Source: Gilliamella intestini (GTDB taxonomy: Bacteria; Pseudomonadota; Gammaproteobacteria; Enterobacterales; Orbaceae). From it: DNA of 64,000 nt. How positions within the stretch are numbered: the first letter of the stretch is position 1; each line of letters opens with the position of its first letter. Location: positions 54,325 to 118,324 of the forward strand of contig NZ_FMBA01000001.1 of assembly GCF_900094935.1 (NCBI RefSeq). Direction: 5' to 3'. The position numbers were made by a program, and so were the translations under genes. Below are positions 11,728 to 20,073 of the stretch, piece by piece. The notes under the pieces were generated by a model. That model made no database searches. It was not told the origin of the DNA and saw only the letters and a list, made by a program, of their open reading frames with translations.

Positions 11728-12213
11728 TTAAACTTTTAATTCTGTATAACTAATTTCTACAATAGAATAATAAACTTTTCCATTAGGGGTCATAACGACT
11801 ATTTCATCATCAATTTTATGTCCAATTAAAGCTCTGGCAACAGGACTATTTATTGATATCCAATTTTTTTTAGGGTTAAACTCGTCTGCTCCAACAATAC
11901 GATAGATACGCAAATTGCCATTTTCATCCTCTAATTTGATCCAAGCACCAAAAAAAACTTTTCCCTCTTGTCTTGGATCTGGATCGACAATGACCAGTGA
12001 CTCTAATCGCTTGGTTAAGAAACGTACTCGCCTATCGATTTCTCGTAATCGGCGTTTACCGTAGATATATTCCGCATTTTCACTACGATCCCCTAAAGCT
12101 GCAGCATCTGATACTGCTTGAGTAACTTTAGGTCTTTCCTCTTTCCATAAATATTTTAGTTCACGATCAAGCGCTAAGTAGCCTTCTCTTGTTATGTAAT
12201 CTGCTTTTTTCAT
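11728..12213 (-). CDS. greB: Transcription elongation factor GreB
   Basis: Stimulates transcript cleavage by backtracked RNA polymerase. Its 161 residues fit GreB (158). The N-terminal coiled-coil finger (about 5-75, with the tip LGDRSENAEY carrying acidic residues) is followed by the FKBP-like C-terminal domain (about 80-158, with SPVARALIGHKIDDEI). The basic GKRRLREIDRRVRFL and DPRQEGKVFFGAW distinguish it from GreA. It ends where decayed IS copy A ends, so its original downstream neighbour may have been displaced. Confidence 0.97.
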   Translation of the reverse strand: MKKADYITREGYLALDRELKYLWKEERPKVTQAVSDAAALGDRSENAEYIYGKRRLREIDRRVRFLTKRLESLVIVDPDPRQEGKVFFGAWIKLEDENGNLRIYRIVGADEFNPKKNWISINSPVARALIGHKIDDEIVVMTPNGKVYYSIVEISYTELKV

Positions 12214-12409
12214 ATCATGCTATATCTATTATATCGTTTTTCTTTGTTTATTAAGATTATTTGTATCAAACTTAAAACTATTTTTATTTGCAGGAATTTT
12301 AAAGTATAAATAGTGAGAATAATTCTTACATCTTATAATTATATCTCGACAAAAGATTTTTTGCAGGTCAAGAAAAATATCCTTTTTAATGCTTGCTTAG
12401 TTGATTAAT

Positions 12410-12441
12410 ATAAAAATAAACCCCGAATAATATCGAGGTTT
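12410..12441 (-). terminator. Intrinsic terminator of fabB
   Basis: On the minus strand AAACCTCGA and TCGGGGTTT form a 9-bp stem with one G-T pair, followed by a T-rich tract (the A-rich bases 12410-12417). It lies 66 bases beyond the fabB stop. Confidence 0.75.
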
Positions 12442-12506
12442 GTCAGTAAGTTGCACCATTTTAAATGGAACATTTTCATAAGTAATATCAATTGAAAACC
12501 GACTTA

Positions 12507-13718
12507 CTAAGCTTTGTATTTTTTCATGACAATTGAGGCATTAGTACCACCAAAACCGAAACTATTTGACATGACTGTTGTTAGTTCACGCTCGGTTGGT
12601 TCAGTAATAATATTCATACCAATTGCAGCTTCATCTAATTCATCAATATTAATGCTTGGGGTAATAAAGCCATGCTCTAACATTAATAGTGAATAAATAA
12701 GTTCTTGTGCACCAGTTGCACTTAGTGAGTGACCCGTCATTGATTTAGTTGATGAAATAGCGGGAATATTATCACCAAATACTTGTTTAATTGCCCATAA
12801 TTCTTTGACATCACCCACTGGGGTTGATGTGCCGTGAGTATTGATATAATCAACAGGAACATCTAAATCTTGGATAGCAAGTTGCATACAACGCATTGCG
12901 CCTTCACCCGATGGGGCAACCATGTCATGACCATCTGATGTTGCGCCATAGCCAACTAGTTCACCATAAATGTGAGCACCACGAGCAAGTGCGTGTTCTA
13001 ATTCTTCAACCACAACCATACCAGCACCGCCAGCAATAACAAAACCATCGCGGTTTTTGTCATAAGCGCGTGATGCCTTTTCTGGGTTGTCATTATATTT
13101 GGTTGATAAAGCCCCCATGGCGTCAAATTCGCATGACATTTCCCAACAAAGCTCTTCACCACCACCTGCAAATACAATGTCTTGTTTACCAAGTTGAATT
13201 AGCTCTGCTGCATGCCCAATACAGTGAACTGATGTTGCACAAGCTGATGTCATTGAGTAGCTAATACCTTTAATTTTAAATGGCGTTGCTAAACAGGCTG
13301 AAATCGCTGATGACATTGATTTGGTTACCGCATAAGGTCCCACACCACGTAATCCCTTTTCTTTCATTCCAGCAACAACATTATATTGCGTCTTGGTTGA
13401 ACCACCATAACCAGCAATTAACCCAGTACGAGGGTTAGAAACTTGTTCTGGTGTTAATTTGGCATCCTCAATTGCTTGTTGTAAAGCTAAATAACCATAA
13501 ATAGAAGCATCATTCATGAAGCGAACAATTTTACGATCAATCAGTCCGGTTGTGTCGAGTTTGACATTTCCGCATACATGGCTACGCATTCCGCTATCTT
13601 TCATTTCTTGGGAAAAAGTAATACCGCTACGACCTATTTTTAGTGATTCTAAAACTTCTTTAGTATTATTCCCAATACTTGAAAGAATTCCTAACCCTGT
13701 AATTACAACACGTTTCAT
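12507..13718 (-). CDS. fabB: Beta-ketoacyl-ACP synthase I FabB
   Basis: Condenses acyl-ACP with malonyl-ACP and is required for unsaturated fatty acid elongation. 403 residues against 406 in E. coli. The active-site cysteine is in [14 protein letters not shown] (about residue 160); the two histidines are in [12 protein letters not shown] (about 295) and [14 protein letters not shown] (about 330). Monocistronic, with a terminator downstream and AGGAG before the ATG. A FabR-like operator upstream suggests control by membrane unsaturation. Confidence 0.98.
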   Translation of the reverse strand: MKRVVITGLGILSSIGNNTKEVLESLKIGRSGITFSQEMKDSGMRSHVCGNVKLDTTGLIDRKIVRFMNDASIYGYLALQQAIEDAKLTPEQVSNPRTGLIAGYGGSTKTQYNVVAGMKEKGLRGVGPYAVTKSMSSAISACLATPFKIKGISYSMTSACATSVHCIGHAAELIQLGKQDIVFAGGGEELCWEMSCEFDAMGALSTKYNDNPEKASRAYDKNRDGFVIAGGAGMVVVEELEHALARGAHIYGELVGYGATSDGHDMVAPSGEGAMRCMQLAIQDLDVPVDYINTHGTSTPVGDVKELWAIKQVFGDNIPAISSTKSMTGHSLSATGAQELIYSLLMLEHGFITPSINIDELDEAAIGMNIITEPTERELTTVMSNSFGFGGTNASIVMKKYKA

Positions 13719-13771
13719 TTACTATTTAGCTCCTAAGTTATTTGGCTTCATACTTAAAGTGTGTTGATTAT

Positions 13772-13789
13772 AGCGTACGCTTGTAAGCT
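13772..13789 (-). promoter_or_regulatory. FabR-like operator upstream of fabB
   Basis: AGCGTACGCTTGTAAGCT matches 13 of the 16 fixed positions of the E. coli FabR site AGCGTACANNTGTTCGCT. The arms AGCGTAC/GTAAGCT pair at 6 of 7 positions. It lies 54 bases upstream of the fabB start, where FabR represses fabB in E. coli. Whether this organism encodes FabR is not visible here. Confidence 0.5.
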
Positions 13790-13961
13790 GAACAATACCT
13801 TAGCTCTTTTTTTATTTTAAATAAAATGTTAGCTTATTGTTTTTTAGTAAAAATAGAATATTTGTTTTTTTATTGAGTAGAAAAGTGCATTGTTTGGGTT
13901 GAATCCTATAATAAAATCGCTATAATCCTGTATAAATATACAGTTTATTAGTGATTTTAAT

Positions 13962-15242
13962 ATGAATGAAAAAATGATAACGAAGCTTGAAATATTAGCT
14001 GAATCGGCAAAATATGATATTTCTTGTTCATCAAGTGGTGCGTCAAGAAGTAACAAAGGTAAAGGTATTGGTAATGCGCATAAATCAGGAATCTGTCATA
14101 CATTTACTGCTGATGGAAGGTGTGTGTCGTTACTTAAAATTATGCTGACCAATTATTGTATGTTTGATTGCGCTTATTGTATTAATCGACAAAGTAACGA
14201 CATACCAAGAGCAGGCTTTACACCAAGAGAGCTGGCCGATTTGACCATCGAATTTTATCGCCGCAATTATATTGAAGGTTTGTTTATTAGTTCAGGCATT
14301 GTAAGAAGCCCTGATCATACGATGGAAAAGATGATCAGAGTGGTAAAAATCTTGCGTAATGAGCATGGTTTCAATGGTTATATTCATATGAAAGCGATCC
14401 CCGGTGCAAGTAATGAGCTTATTGATCAAGCAGGTTTATTGGTTGATAGGATGAGTGTTAATTTAGAAATCCCAACCGAAGAAAATCTTAAATTATTAGC
14501 GCCCGATAAAGATCATCAAAGCATTTATCAACCAATGCGCCAAATTCATCAAAATTTGCTAGAAAATATTGAAGATCGCAAAAAATTTCGATCCACGCCA
14601 AAATTTGTACCTGCTGGGCAAAGCACGCAAGTGATTATAGGTGCGACAGATGAGTCAGATAAGCAAATTTTGCAATTAACTTCTAAGCTCTATAAAAGGC
14701 CAAGTATGAAACGAGTTTATTATTCGGGATTTATTCCTGTAAATGGCTACGATAAACGTTTGCCAGTTGTTCAAGATGTACCCAGAATGCGTGAAAACCG
14801 TTTATACCAAGCGGATTGGTTATTACGTTTTTATGATTTTAATGTCGATGAAATTGTGAACGATCAGCATCCTGATCTTGATTTAACAGTTGATCCTAAG
14901 CTGGCTTGGGCAATTCGCAATCCACAGTATTTTCCTGTTGATGTTAACCGTGATAGTTATCAAAAAATTTTGCGTGTGCCAGGTATAGGGGTTAAATCAG
15001 CAAAGTTAATTGTGATGGCAAGGCGTCACCGTAAACTCACTTTTGAGGCACTTAAGCGTATTGGGGTGGTTTTAAAGCGAGCGAAGTTTTTTGTTGTGTG
15101 TCATGAAATGAAAAAATTTAAATTGCTTGATTCATCAGCCGATTATATCCGGCTTACTTTGCAAGAACCGCCTTTACAAGAACCTTCTTTATTAGAAGAT
15201 AAGCAAAATAATGCTCCTGAGCAATTGGCGATGGGGTGGTAG
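13962..15242 (+). CDS. Radical SAM protein, putative DNA modification/repair (TIGR03916 family)
   Basis: 426 residues. The radical SAM cluster motif is CMFDCAYC (CxxxCxxC, about residues 64-71), preceded by KIMLTNYC. A helix-hairpin-helix-like stretch ILRVPGIGVKSAKLIVMARR (about 340-360) near the C-terminus suggests DNA binding. Features match the family named putative DNA modification/repair radical SAM protein, which is always next to a uracil-DNA-glycosylase-linked partner. That partner follows here after 3 bases. Substrate and reaction are unknown. It is divergent from fabB. Confidence 0.85.
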   Translation: MNEKMITKLEILAESAKYDISCSSSGASRSNKGKGIGNAHKSGICHTFTADGRCVSLLKIMLTNYCMFDCAYCINRQSNDIPRAGFTPRELADLTIEFYRRNYIEGLFISSGIVRSPDHTMEKMIRVVKILRNEHGFNGYIHMKAIPGASNELIDQAGLLVDRMSVNLEIPTEENLKLLAPDKDHQSIYQPMRQIHQNLLENIEDRKKFRSTPKFVPAGQSTQVIIGATDESDKQILQLTSKLYKRPSMKRVYYSGFIPVNGYDKRLPVVQDVPRMRENRLYQADWLLRFYDFNVDEIVNDQHPDLDLTVDPKLAWAIRNPQYFPVDVNRDSYQKILRVPGIGVKSAKLIVMARRHRKLTFEALKRIGVVLKRAKFFVVCHEMKKFKLLDSSADYIRLTLQEPPLQEPSLLEDKQNNAPEQLAMGW

Positions 15243-15245
15243 CGT

Positions 15246-16082
15246 ATGTTAGCGTTTTATTACGATAAAAGCTTTGAAAGCCTGCTTTGTGCAGTTTTTG
15301 ATGCTTTTAAACTAAAAAAAATGCCAGAATGTTTGTTAACGGCACAGCAAATTGAGCCGTTGTTAGTGTCTGACAGGCATCATGTTGTATTTAGTGAGCT
15401 AAAATATGAGCGAGTACGTGTGGCATTAATTAAAAAGGTCAGCAAAATTGCACTTCGCCATTTAATGTATGTGTGGCTATCAGAATTGCCCGAAAGCGAT
15501 TTGGTTGTTTTTCGTTATATTTGTAAGGTTTTTAAATCATCTCAAACAATCGAAACCGATTTTGCTGATCACGATGTGTTAACTGTGCATGATATTGCAA
15601 AAAAGGTAAGTCGAGAACGGCATCGAGTGATGCAATTTGTACGTTTTAATGCTATTAGTCATCCACTTAACAGTGAGTTTGAGCATCATGATAACAATAA
15701 CAATAACAATAATGATAAAGTGTATTTTTCGGTTATCGCTCCTATTTATAATGTATTACCATTAGTCCTCAGATTTTTTAAAGCGCGTTTTGCCGATCAA
15801 AAATGGGCGATATATGACGAAAAGCGTGAATATGGTTATTTTTATAATTTACACACTATTGAGCCTGTTTCGCTTGTTAATAAGGATGATTTGATTATTC
15901 ACAGCCAAGTTAATCAGCAATATCTAACGAAGGAAGAAGCATTATTTCAAACCATGTGGCAACGCTATTGCAATGCTTTAACTATCAAAGAACGTATCAA
16001 TCCTAAATTACAACGGCAACAGATGCCAAGTCGATTTTGGCATTATCTGCCAGAAATGAGGCCAGTATTAAAAAACCTTTAA
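15246..16082 (+). CDS. Putative DNA repair/metabolism protein, partner of the radical SAM protein (TIGR03915 family)
   Basis: 278 residues, starting 3 bases after its radical SAM partner and clearly co-translated with it. The N-terminus (AFYYDKSFESLLCAVFDAF) and the C-terminus (RFWHYLPEMRP) are typical of this family, often annotated as a putative DNA repair protein. It contains an Asn run (HHDNNNNNNND, about 147-157) encoded by repeated AACAAT units near 15694-15712, which could vary in length by slippage. No catalytic residues are assigned. Confidence 0.8.
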   Translation: MLAFYYDKSFESLLCAVFDAFKLKKMPECLLTAQQIEPLLVSDRHHVVFSELKYERVRVALIKKVSKIALRHLMYVWLSELPESDLVVFRYICKVFKSSQTIETDFADHDVLTVHDIAKKVSRERHRVMQFVRFNAISHPLNSEFEHHDNNNNNNNDKVYFSVIAPIYNVLPLVLRFFKARFADQKWAIYDEKREYGYFYNLHTIEPVSLVNKDDLIIHSQVNQQYLTKEEALFQTMWQRYCNALTIKERINPKLQRQQMPSRFWHYLPEMRPVLKNL

Positions 16083-16091
16083 TTAAAATGA

Positions 16092-16325
16092 CTTATATGT
16101 AAGGAAACGTCGCATTGTTTATACCTCATAATTAAAATAGCCATCTAAAAACGCATAAGGTGTTTTCCCTAAAATCGCTTTATGCGGTTTAAGCGCATTA
16201 TAAAAATTAATAAAGTGTTTAAATTTTTGATTGATATAATGGTTATCACACAGTTTATCTAAATAAACCAAAACAGCGCAATTTTTGTCAAAAAGTTTCA
16301 GGAGTGTATAGTGTTTAAGTAAAAA
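16092..16325 (-). mobile_element. Decayed IS481-like element, copy B (3' third)
   Basis: Only the transposase C-terminal end remains on the minus strand: readable as FDKNCAVLVYLDKLCDN, then YNALKPHKAILGKTPYAFL. The outer end (ATATGTAAGGAAACG) resembles the terminal repeat of copy C. The 5' two thirds are missing. It fills most of the 378-base gap between the repair gene and mlaA. Confidence 0.75.
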
Positions 16326-16410
16326 AACTAAAAAAATCAAAAAAAATATAATCAACGCTATTCACAAGTAAGTAATATGCTTTCTATTTGATGAATAAAA
16401 TAGCATCAAC

Positions 16411-16445
16411 ACAAATAAAAAAACCGCCAATTATTAGCGGTTTTT
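16411..16445 (-). terminator. Intrinsic terminator of mlaA
   Basis: On the minus strand AAACCGC and GCGGTTT form the stem with a 9-base loop, followed by a T-rich tract (A-rich bases 16411-16420). The plus strand also has T residues after the stem, so it may act in both directions. Confidence 0.8.
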
Positions 16446-16460
16446 ATTTGATTTAAAAAG

Positions 16461-17219
16461 TTATTGTGAATCGATATCATTAATAAAATCATTAATGGTT
16501 TCTTCACGTTGTTGCTGCTTACTTTCATCGACTTTACCGCCCGATGCGACAAAGTCATTACGTTGGAAGTATGCATTGCGCATAAAGTTGTAAGGGTCAT
16601 CGCTATTTTTAATTAAATCTTCATATTCTATCGCAACAGCACGCGCTTCAACACCGTCAAACACACCACGCACTAATGCCCATTGCCAGTCCAACCAAAC
16701 AAGCGGTGGGTAAAGCGTGTCAACTACGTGACCACCTTCGTTTCTTAATGTTGCAGATCCATAAAACGGTAGTACAACATAAGGGCCATAAGGTACATCG
16801 TAATGACCTAAAACATCGCCAAAACTTCGTTTACCACCCTTTTGTAATTGAGGATCAGACATACTAGCAATATCCATTAAACCAGCAAAACCAAAAACAG
16901 TATTTAAAAAGAACCGTGCTAAATGTGTGCCTGCTTTATGAACATCACCTTGTAATAAATTATTCACCATCGAAGCGGGTTCAGAAAGGTTAGATGAAAA
17001 GTTAACCACACCACTACGAACAGGAGTAGGGACATAATCTTTCCAAGCGACTGCAGCAGGGCGAAAGACATAAGGATCAAGCGCATAGTAGTTAACATCA
17101 AACATGGTTTTGTTAAAGCCAGATAACGGATCACTATAAGAGTTAGTTTCGGTCTGATAAGTGGCACAACTAGTTAGGGCCATCACAGAAAATATCATAC
17201 CAACTATTCGTTTTTTCAT
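16461..17219 (-). CDS. mlaA: Outer-membrane lipid asymmetry lipoprotein MlaA (VacJ)
   Basis: Removes mislocalised phospholipids from the outer leaflet of the outer membrane and passes them to MlaC. From the start at 17219 it has 252 residues, with a lipoprotein signal and lipobox LTSC (Cys at about 18). MlaA signatures are DPLSGFNKTMFDVN, then LLQGDVHKAG and FGDVLGHYDVPYGPYVVLPF. The start (MKKRIVGMIF) is preferred over an ATG 60 bases upstream because it begins the signal peptide. Monocistronic with a terminator. Confidence 0.95.
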   Translation of the reverse strand: MKKRIVGMIFSVMALTSCATYQTETNSYSDPLSGFNKTMFDVNYYALDPYVFRPAAVAWKDYVPTPVRSGVVNFSSNLSEPASMVNNLLQGDVHKAGTHLARFFLNTVFGFAGLMDIASMSDPQLQKGGKRSFGDVLGHYDVPYGPYVVLPFYGSATLRNEGGHVVDTLYPPLVWLDWQWALVRGVFDGVEARAVAIEYEDLIKNSDDPYNFMRNAYFQRNDFVASGGKVDESKQQQREETINDFINDIDSQ

Positions 17220-17347
17220 AATATCTTCGCTTAAAACTGATAAAATTAAATATGATTTAATTGTATCATGATTAATCAAAATAAAAAATTTTTCGTTATT
17301 TAAATAGCATTATTTTTATAAATTTATTAAAATGAGCACCCCTCTAT

Positions 17348-17419
17348 GACCTCATAGTTAAATGGATATAACAAGCCCCTCCTAAGGGCTAGTTGCAGGT
17401 TCGATTCCTGCTGGGGTCG
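17348..17419 (+). tRNA. tRNA-Arg (CCT), CCA not encoded
   Basis: 72 bases closely matching E. coli tRNA-Arg-CCU. The anticodon CCT is in loop CTCCTAA; the acceptor stem GACCTCA/TGGGGTC pairs throughout with one T-G. The discriminator G is followed by AAT instead of CCA, unlike the four intact tRNAs at 10.1-10.7 kb. An integrase remnant starts 122 bases downstream, so the 3' end was probably remade by island integration. It needs Cca for maturation. Confidence 0.95.
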
Positions 17420-17540
17420 AATTCATGAATAAGATTTAAAACGATACTCTACGATTCAAGCCTTATTTTAACAGCGTTTTGAAGTGGTTTAACACGATTT
17501 CTAAATGATTGACAACGCTCTAACGGTATATTTTAGTACC

Positions 17541-17624
17541 GTGAGCAAAAATACCGTAATTATACTAACTATAAAAGCCATTGAATCAGCCAAACCCAAA
17601 GAAAAACCGTACAAACTAAATCGT
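17541..17624 (+). pseudogene. N-terminal remnant of a P4-type integrase
   Basis: From a GTG at 17541 the frame reads LTIKAIESAKPKEKPYKL, the conserved N-terminus of P4/CP4-57-type tyrosine integrases (DUF4102). It then runs without a break into toxin-like sequence, so about 95% of the integrase is deleted. Its position just after tRNA-Arg fits a former genomic island integrated at that tRNA. Confidence 0.7.
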
Positions 17625-17874
17625 GACGTAGCCAAAAGGAAAAACAGCAATAACGGCAAGGATTCGCAGAGCAGCTTTTGGTAATTTTGGTGATCATAAA
17701 TTTTTAAGGGATGAAATTTACGAAATGCGGATTACTGTTGGTGCAGGGTATCGAGTATATTACGCAAAGGATGGCGATATTACCTATCTCTTGCTATGTG
17801 GTGGTGATAAATCAACACAAAATAAAGATATAGAAAAAGCGGTGAAACTTTGGAAGGAGATTAAAAACGATTAA
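17613..17874 (+). pseudogene. HigB/RelE-like toxin, frameshifted
   Basis: Reads as an addiction-module killer protein (TIGR02683 type): RDVAKRK, then after a +1 shift TAITARIRRAAFGNFGDHK, EMRITVGAGYRVYYAKDG, and LLLCGGDKSTQNKDIEKA. The shift falls in an A5 run at 17640-17644, where one A too many breaks the frame. The N-terminus is replaced by integrase sequence. No start codon for the remaining frame is convincing, so it is probably dead. The intact antitoxin gene follows after 1 base. Confidence 0.75.
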
Positions 17875-17875
17875 A

Positions 17876-18157
17876 GTGACGCAATTTGATGCGGCAAAAT
17901 TTCTTAATACTGATGAAGAAAGAGCTATGTATCTTTCGGATTTTTTACATGATGATATTTCATCAGAAGAGTTTATCGCCGCACTTAATGATGTGGCTCG
18001 TTCAATAGGCATGGCAAAAATAGCAGAAGAAGCAGGTATTGGGCGGGAAAGTTTATATAAAACTTTATCAGCTAAAAAACCTAGATTTGACACTATGCTC
18101 AAAATTATTCATGCATTAGGGATGGCTCTTCAAATTACAGCAACACGAAAAGCTTGA
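17876..18157 (+). CDS. HTH antitoxin of an addiction module (TIGR02684 type)
   Basis: 93 residues from a GTG start. The C-terminal half is a helix-turn-helix (IAEEAGIGRESLYKTLSAKK, about 51-70) followed by FDTMLKIIHALGMAL, typical of antidote proteins paired with HigB-like killer proteins. The frame is intact although its toxin is frameshifted. It may now act only as a DNA-binding remnant or protect against related toxins. Confidence 0.8.
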   Translation: MTQFDAAKFLNTDEERAMYLSDFLHDDISSEEFIAALNDVARSIGMAKIAEEAGIGRESLYKTLSAKKPRFDTMLKIIHALGMALQITATRKA

Positions 18158-18232
18158 AGAACGCAATAAATACTTGACTGTTTATTTAAACAGATAATCT
18201 ACCTAAGATGCGGTTTTGAACACATAGAATTT

Positions 18233-18259
18233 AAGCCCACTGAAATAGTTGGGCTTTTT
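18233..18259 (+). terminator. Intrinsic terminator after the first toxin-antitoxin locus
   Basis: AAGCCCA (18233-18239) and TGGGCTT (18250-18256) form a 7-bp stem with a 10-base loop, followed by five T residues. It lies 76 bases after the antitoxin stop. Confidence 0.7.
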
Positions 18260-18282
18260 GCTATCCATATGTGAGTAATTTT

Positions 18283-18447
18283 ATGAGAACACGAGCATAT
18301 AGACGACACAAGTTAAAACGATGTCTAGATAATAGAAAGCACGATTTTTATTCTGGTGATTCTAGAAAATCGCTAAAAAGGCATGTAATAACACCAACAG
18401 CTTGCTCTTGTTGGATGTGCGGTAACCCAAGGCGACATCTCAACTAG
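18283..18447 (+). CDS. Small phage-type protein with CSCWMCGNPR motif
   Basis: 54 residues, very basic (MRTRAYRRHKLKR at the start) with the C-terminal CSCWMCGNPRRH. Small proteins with this Cys-Trp-Met-Cys-Gly-Asn-Pro signature occur in many prophages and islands, without known function. The two CxxC-like cysteines could bind a metal. No strong ribosome site precedes the ATG. It lies within island debris between two toxin-antitoxin loci. Confidence 0.6.
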   Translation: MRTRAYRRHKLKRCLDNRKHDFYSGDSRKSLKRHVITPTACSCWMCGNPRRHLN

Positions 18448-18526
18448 TTAACATTGCAAGAACATCGATCATTACTGAATTTAAAAGAAAGCCTCAATCT
18501 GAAACCCGCTTCGGCGGTTTTTTTTA

Positions 18527-18868
18527 TTAAAAATCTAACAGTTCAGGCTTGATTTGTAGTGCTTGGGCAATTTTAATCCGTGTTGCTTTTCTTAACTTTT
18601 GGCTTTTTTCATATTGAGAATAAGCTGATTGGCTAATACCTATTTTATTCGCAACTTCAACTTGGGATAATTTTAAATACTCACGCCATGCTTGTGCAGG
18701 AGAATAGTTATTATCAAAAACCATGTTAACAACTTCGCTTGGTACACCAGTTTCAACATCGATTGTTTTTGTGTTTGATAACTCTAAGTATTGATTGTAA
18801 GGCATAACCACAAATTGTGGTTGTCCTTGTTCATTATTAATAAACTGTATATTAGTAATTGCGTTCAT
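18527..18868 (-). CDS. HTH antitoxin of a second toxin-antitoxin module
   Basis: 113 residues. The N-terminal part (IQFINNEQGQPQFVVMPY) resembles Phd/RelB-like antitoxin beta structure. The C-terminus is a Cro/C1-type helix-turn-helix (LSQVEVANKIGISQSAYSQY, about 67-86). It overlaps the end of the toxin frame upstream. The frame is intact although the toxin is frameshifted. Confidence 0.8.
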   Translation of the reverse strand: MNAITNIQFINNEQGQPQFVVMPYNQYLELSNTKTIDVETGVPSEVVNMVFDNNYSPAQAWREYLKLSQVEVANKIGISQSAYSQYEKSQKLRKATRIKIAQALQIKPELLDF

Positions 18869-19101
18869 CGCGTTTTTTCACCTCTTCAATAAAAACAATA
18901 TGAATGACACCATCAAAATTAAAAAAACACTCGATAGTTAACCATCCGTAATCTGTACTGATATTTATGATTAGTTAAGGTTTTTACATTAATGCAATTC
19001 GGCATGTAAGCCAGTTCATTAATTTTATTACGGATTAAAGCATTGCTTTGAATTTTCCGTAACTGTTTTAAGGCTTTAATTTGATAAATAATTTTATTCA
19101 T
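18852..19101 (-). pseudogene. RelE/HigB-family toxin, frameshifted at a T7 run
   Basis: The first frame reads MNKIIYQIKALKQLRKIQ and continues to YRLRMVNYRVFF, then stops. Removing one T from the seven-T run (A7 on the plus strand, 18922-18928) restores NFDGVIHIVFIEEVKKRDE and a stop at 18852 that overlaps the antitoxin start, the expected RelE-like ending and gene overlap. It is either a dead toxin or one tuned by homopolymer slippage. Confidence 0.8.
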
Positions 19102-19211
19102 TTTGTTTTTCTAACTAATCTTGATATAAGTATTATATAAGATATATAAGTTTTATAAAAATAAAATATAAGTAAATTTAAACCTGAAGCTCTCAATTGT
19201 GGGCTTTTTTA

Positions 19212-19545
19212 TGTCTGGAAAAAATTACGAAAACATCTCATTGGAAACCTCAAAACAGCTCTACAATCTCAATATCACCGAAAGTAAAGGTAATTAAGTT
19301 CGGTGACGGCTACGAACAACACATTCGTGACTGCATTAACAAAGACTTTCGCTCATACAATGTAACATTTGTTGAGTTATCAGAAGATATCAGCTTGATT
19401 GATGATTTCGACGGCTTACTGCTTACTTGGCGCAGTTGTCGCCCGTCACGAAGTGCCTGTTAAATACCTAGATGCTGTTAACTTTGAGAACGGTCAATAT
19501 GCCGATCCGTTTTGTGAAATCCTTTCAAGTTATGTCATTGAATAA
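19212..19545 (+). pseudogene. Phage tail gene fragments
   Basis: One frame carries a lambda M-like minor tail protein domain: HWKPQNSSTISISPKVKVIK then FGDGYEQHIRDCINKDF and NVTFVEL. Near 19420 it gives way to a second frame (AVVARHEVPVKYLDAVNFEN to CEILSSYVIE) that appears to be the end of another phage gene. Neither is complete. These are remnants of a lambdoid tail region. Confidence 0.65.
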
Positions 19546-19582
19546 GTCAAACAACTGGATCGGCTACACTAATTCATACAAC

Positions 19583-20018
19583 TTTTTTAAGGGGTAAGAT
19601 AAACTTATCACAACTAAAAAAGGAACAAATATGAATAAGATTAAACGCAAAAGACGAACATTCACAGATGATTTTAAACAGCAAATGTTCAGTCTTTATC
19701 AACATGGTAAATCACGTAGTGAAATTGTTGCTGACCGAGGTAAAGAGTTTGATAATCGGTTATTAGCGGATTGTTTTAATACATTTAATATCGCGCATTC
19801 ATTAAGCAAGAAAGGATGTCCTTATGACAATGCGGTAGCGGAAGCGACATTTAAAACAATTAAAACGGAATTTGTAAAAGATCAACGTTTTAACTCAACG
19901 GCTGAGTTACAATGCGCTTTTTCGGCTTATGCTTATTGGTATAATCATAAACGATTACATTCTTTGTTAGGCTGCTTGCCTCCCGTTGAATTTAAAAAAC
20001 ACTTACCCCTTAATTTTT
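19583..20018 (+). mobile_element. Internally deleted IS3-family element
   Basis: Inverted repeats TTAAGGGGTAAG (19587-19598) and CTTACCCCTTAA (20002-20013), each next to a run of T residues, bound a ~430-bp element. A normal IS3 element is 1.2-1.5 kb, so about 0.8-1 kb is missing. The element carries one fused ORF. The exact outer ends and target duplication are not resolved. Confidence 0.7.
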
Positions 20019-20026
20019 TTGTTTGA
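19631..20026 (+). CDS. In-frame fused remnant of IS3 OrfA and OrfB transposase
   Basis: 131 residues. Residues 1-35 are the IS3 OrfA helix-turn-helix (RRTFTDDFKQQMFSLYQHGK SRSEIV). From about residue 36 it is the end of OrfB (DRGKEFDNRLLADCFNTF, then KGCPYDNAVAEATFKTIKTE), with the second catalytic Asp and the Glu of the DDE triad. The first Asp and the middle are deleted. It starts with AAAAAAGGA upstream. It cannot transpose but keeps DNA binding and could act as a repressor. Confidence 0.75.
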   Translation: MNKIKRKRRTFTDDFKQQMFSLYQHGKSRSEIVADRGKEFDNRLLADCFNTFNIAHSLSKKGCPYDNAVAEATFKTIKTEFVKDQRFNSTAELQCAFSAYAYWYNHKRLHSLLGCLPPVEFKKHLPLNFFV

Positions 20027-20073
20027 GAATGTGTTGCCATTCCACTGAAAAATAAGTAATAGAGGTACTTATT

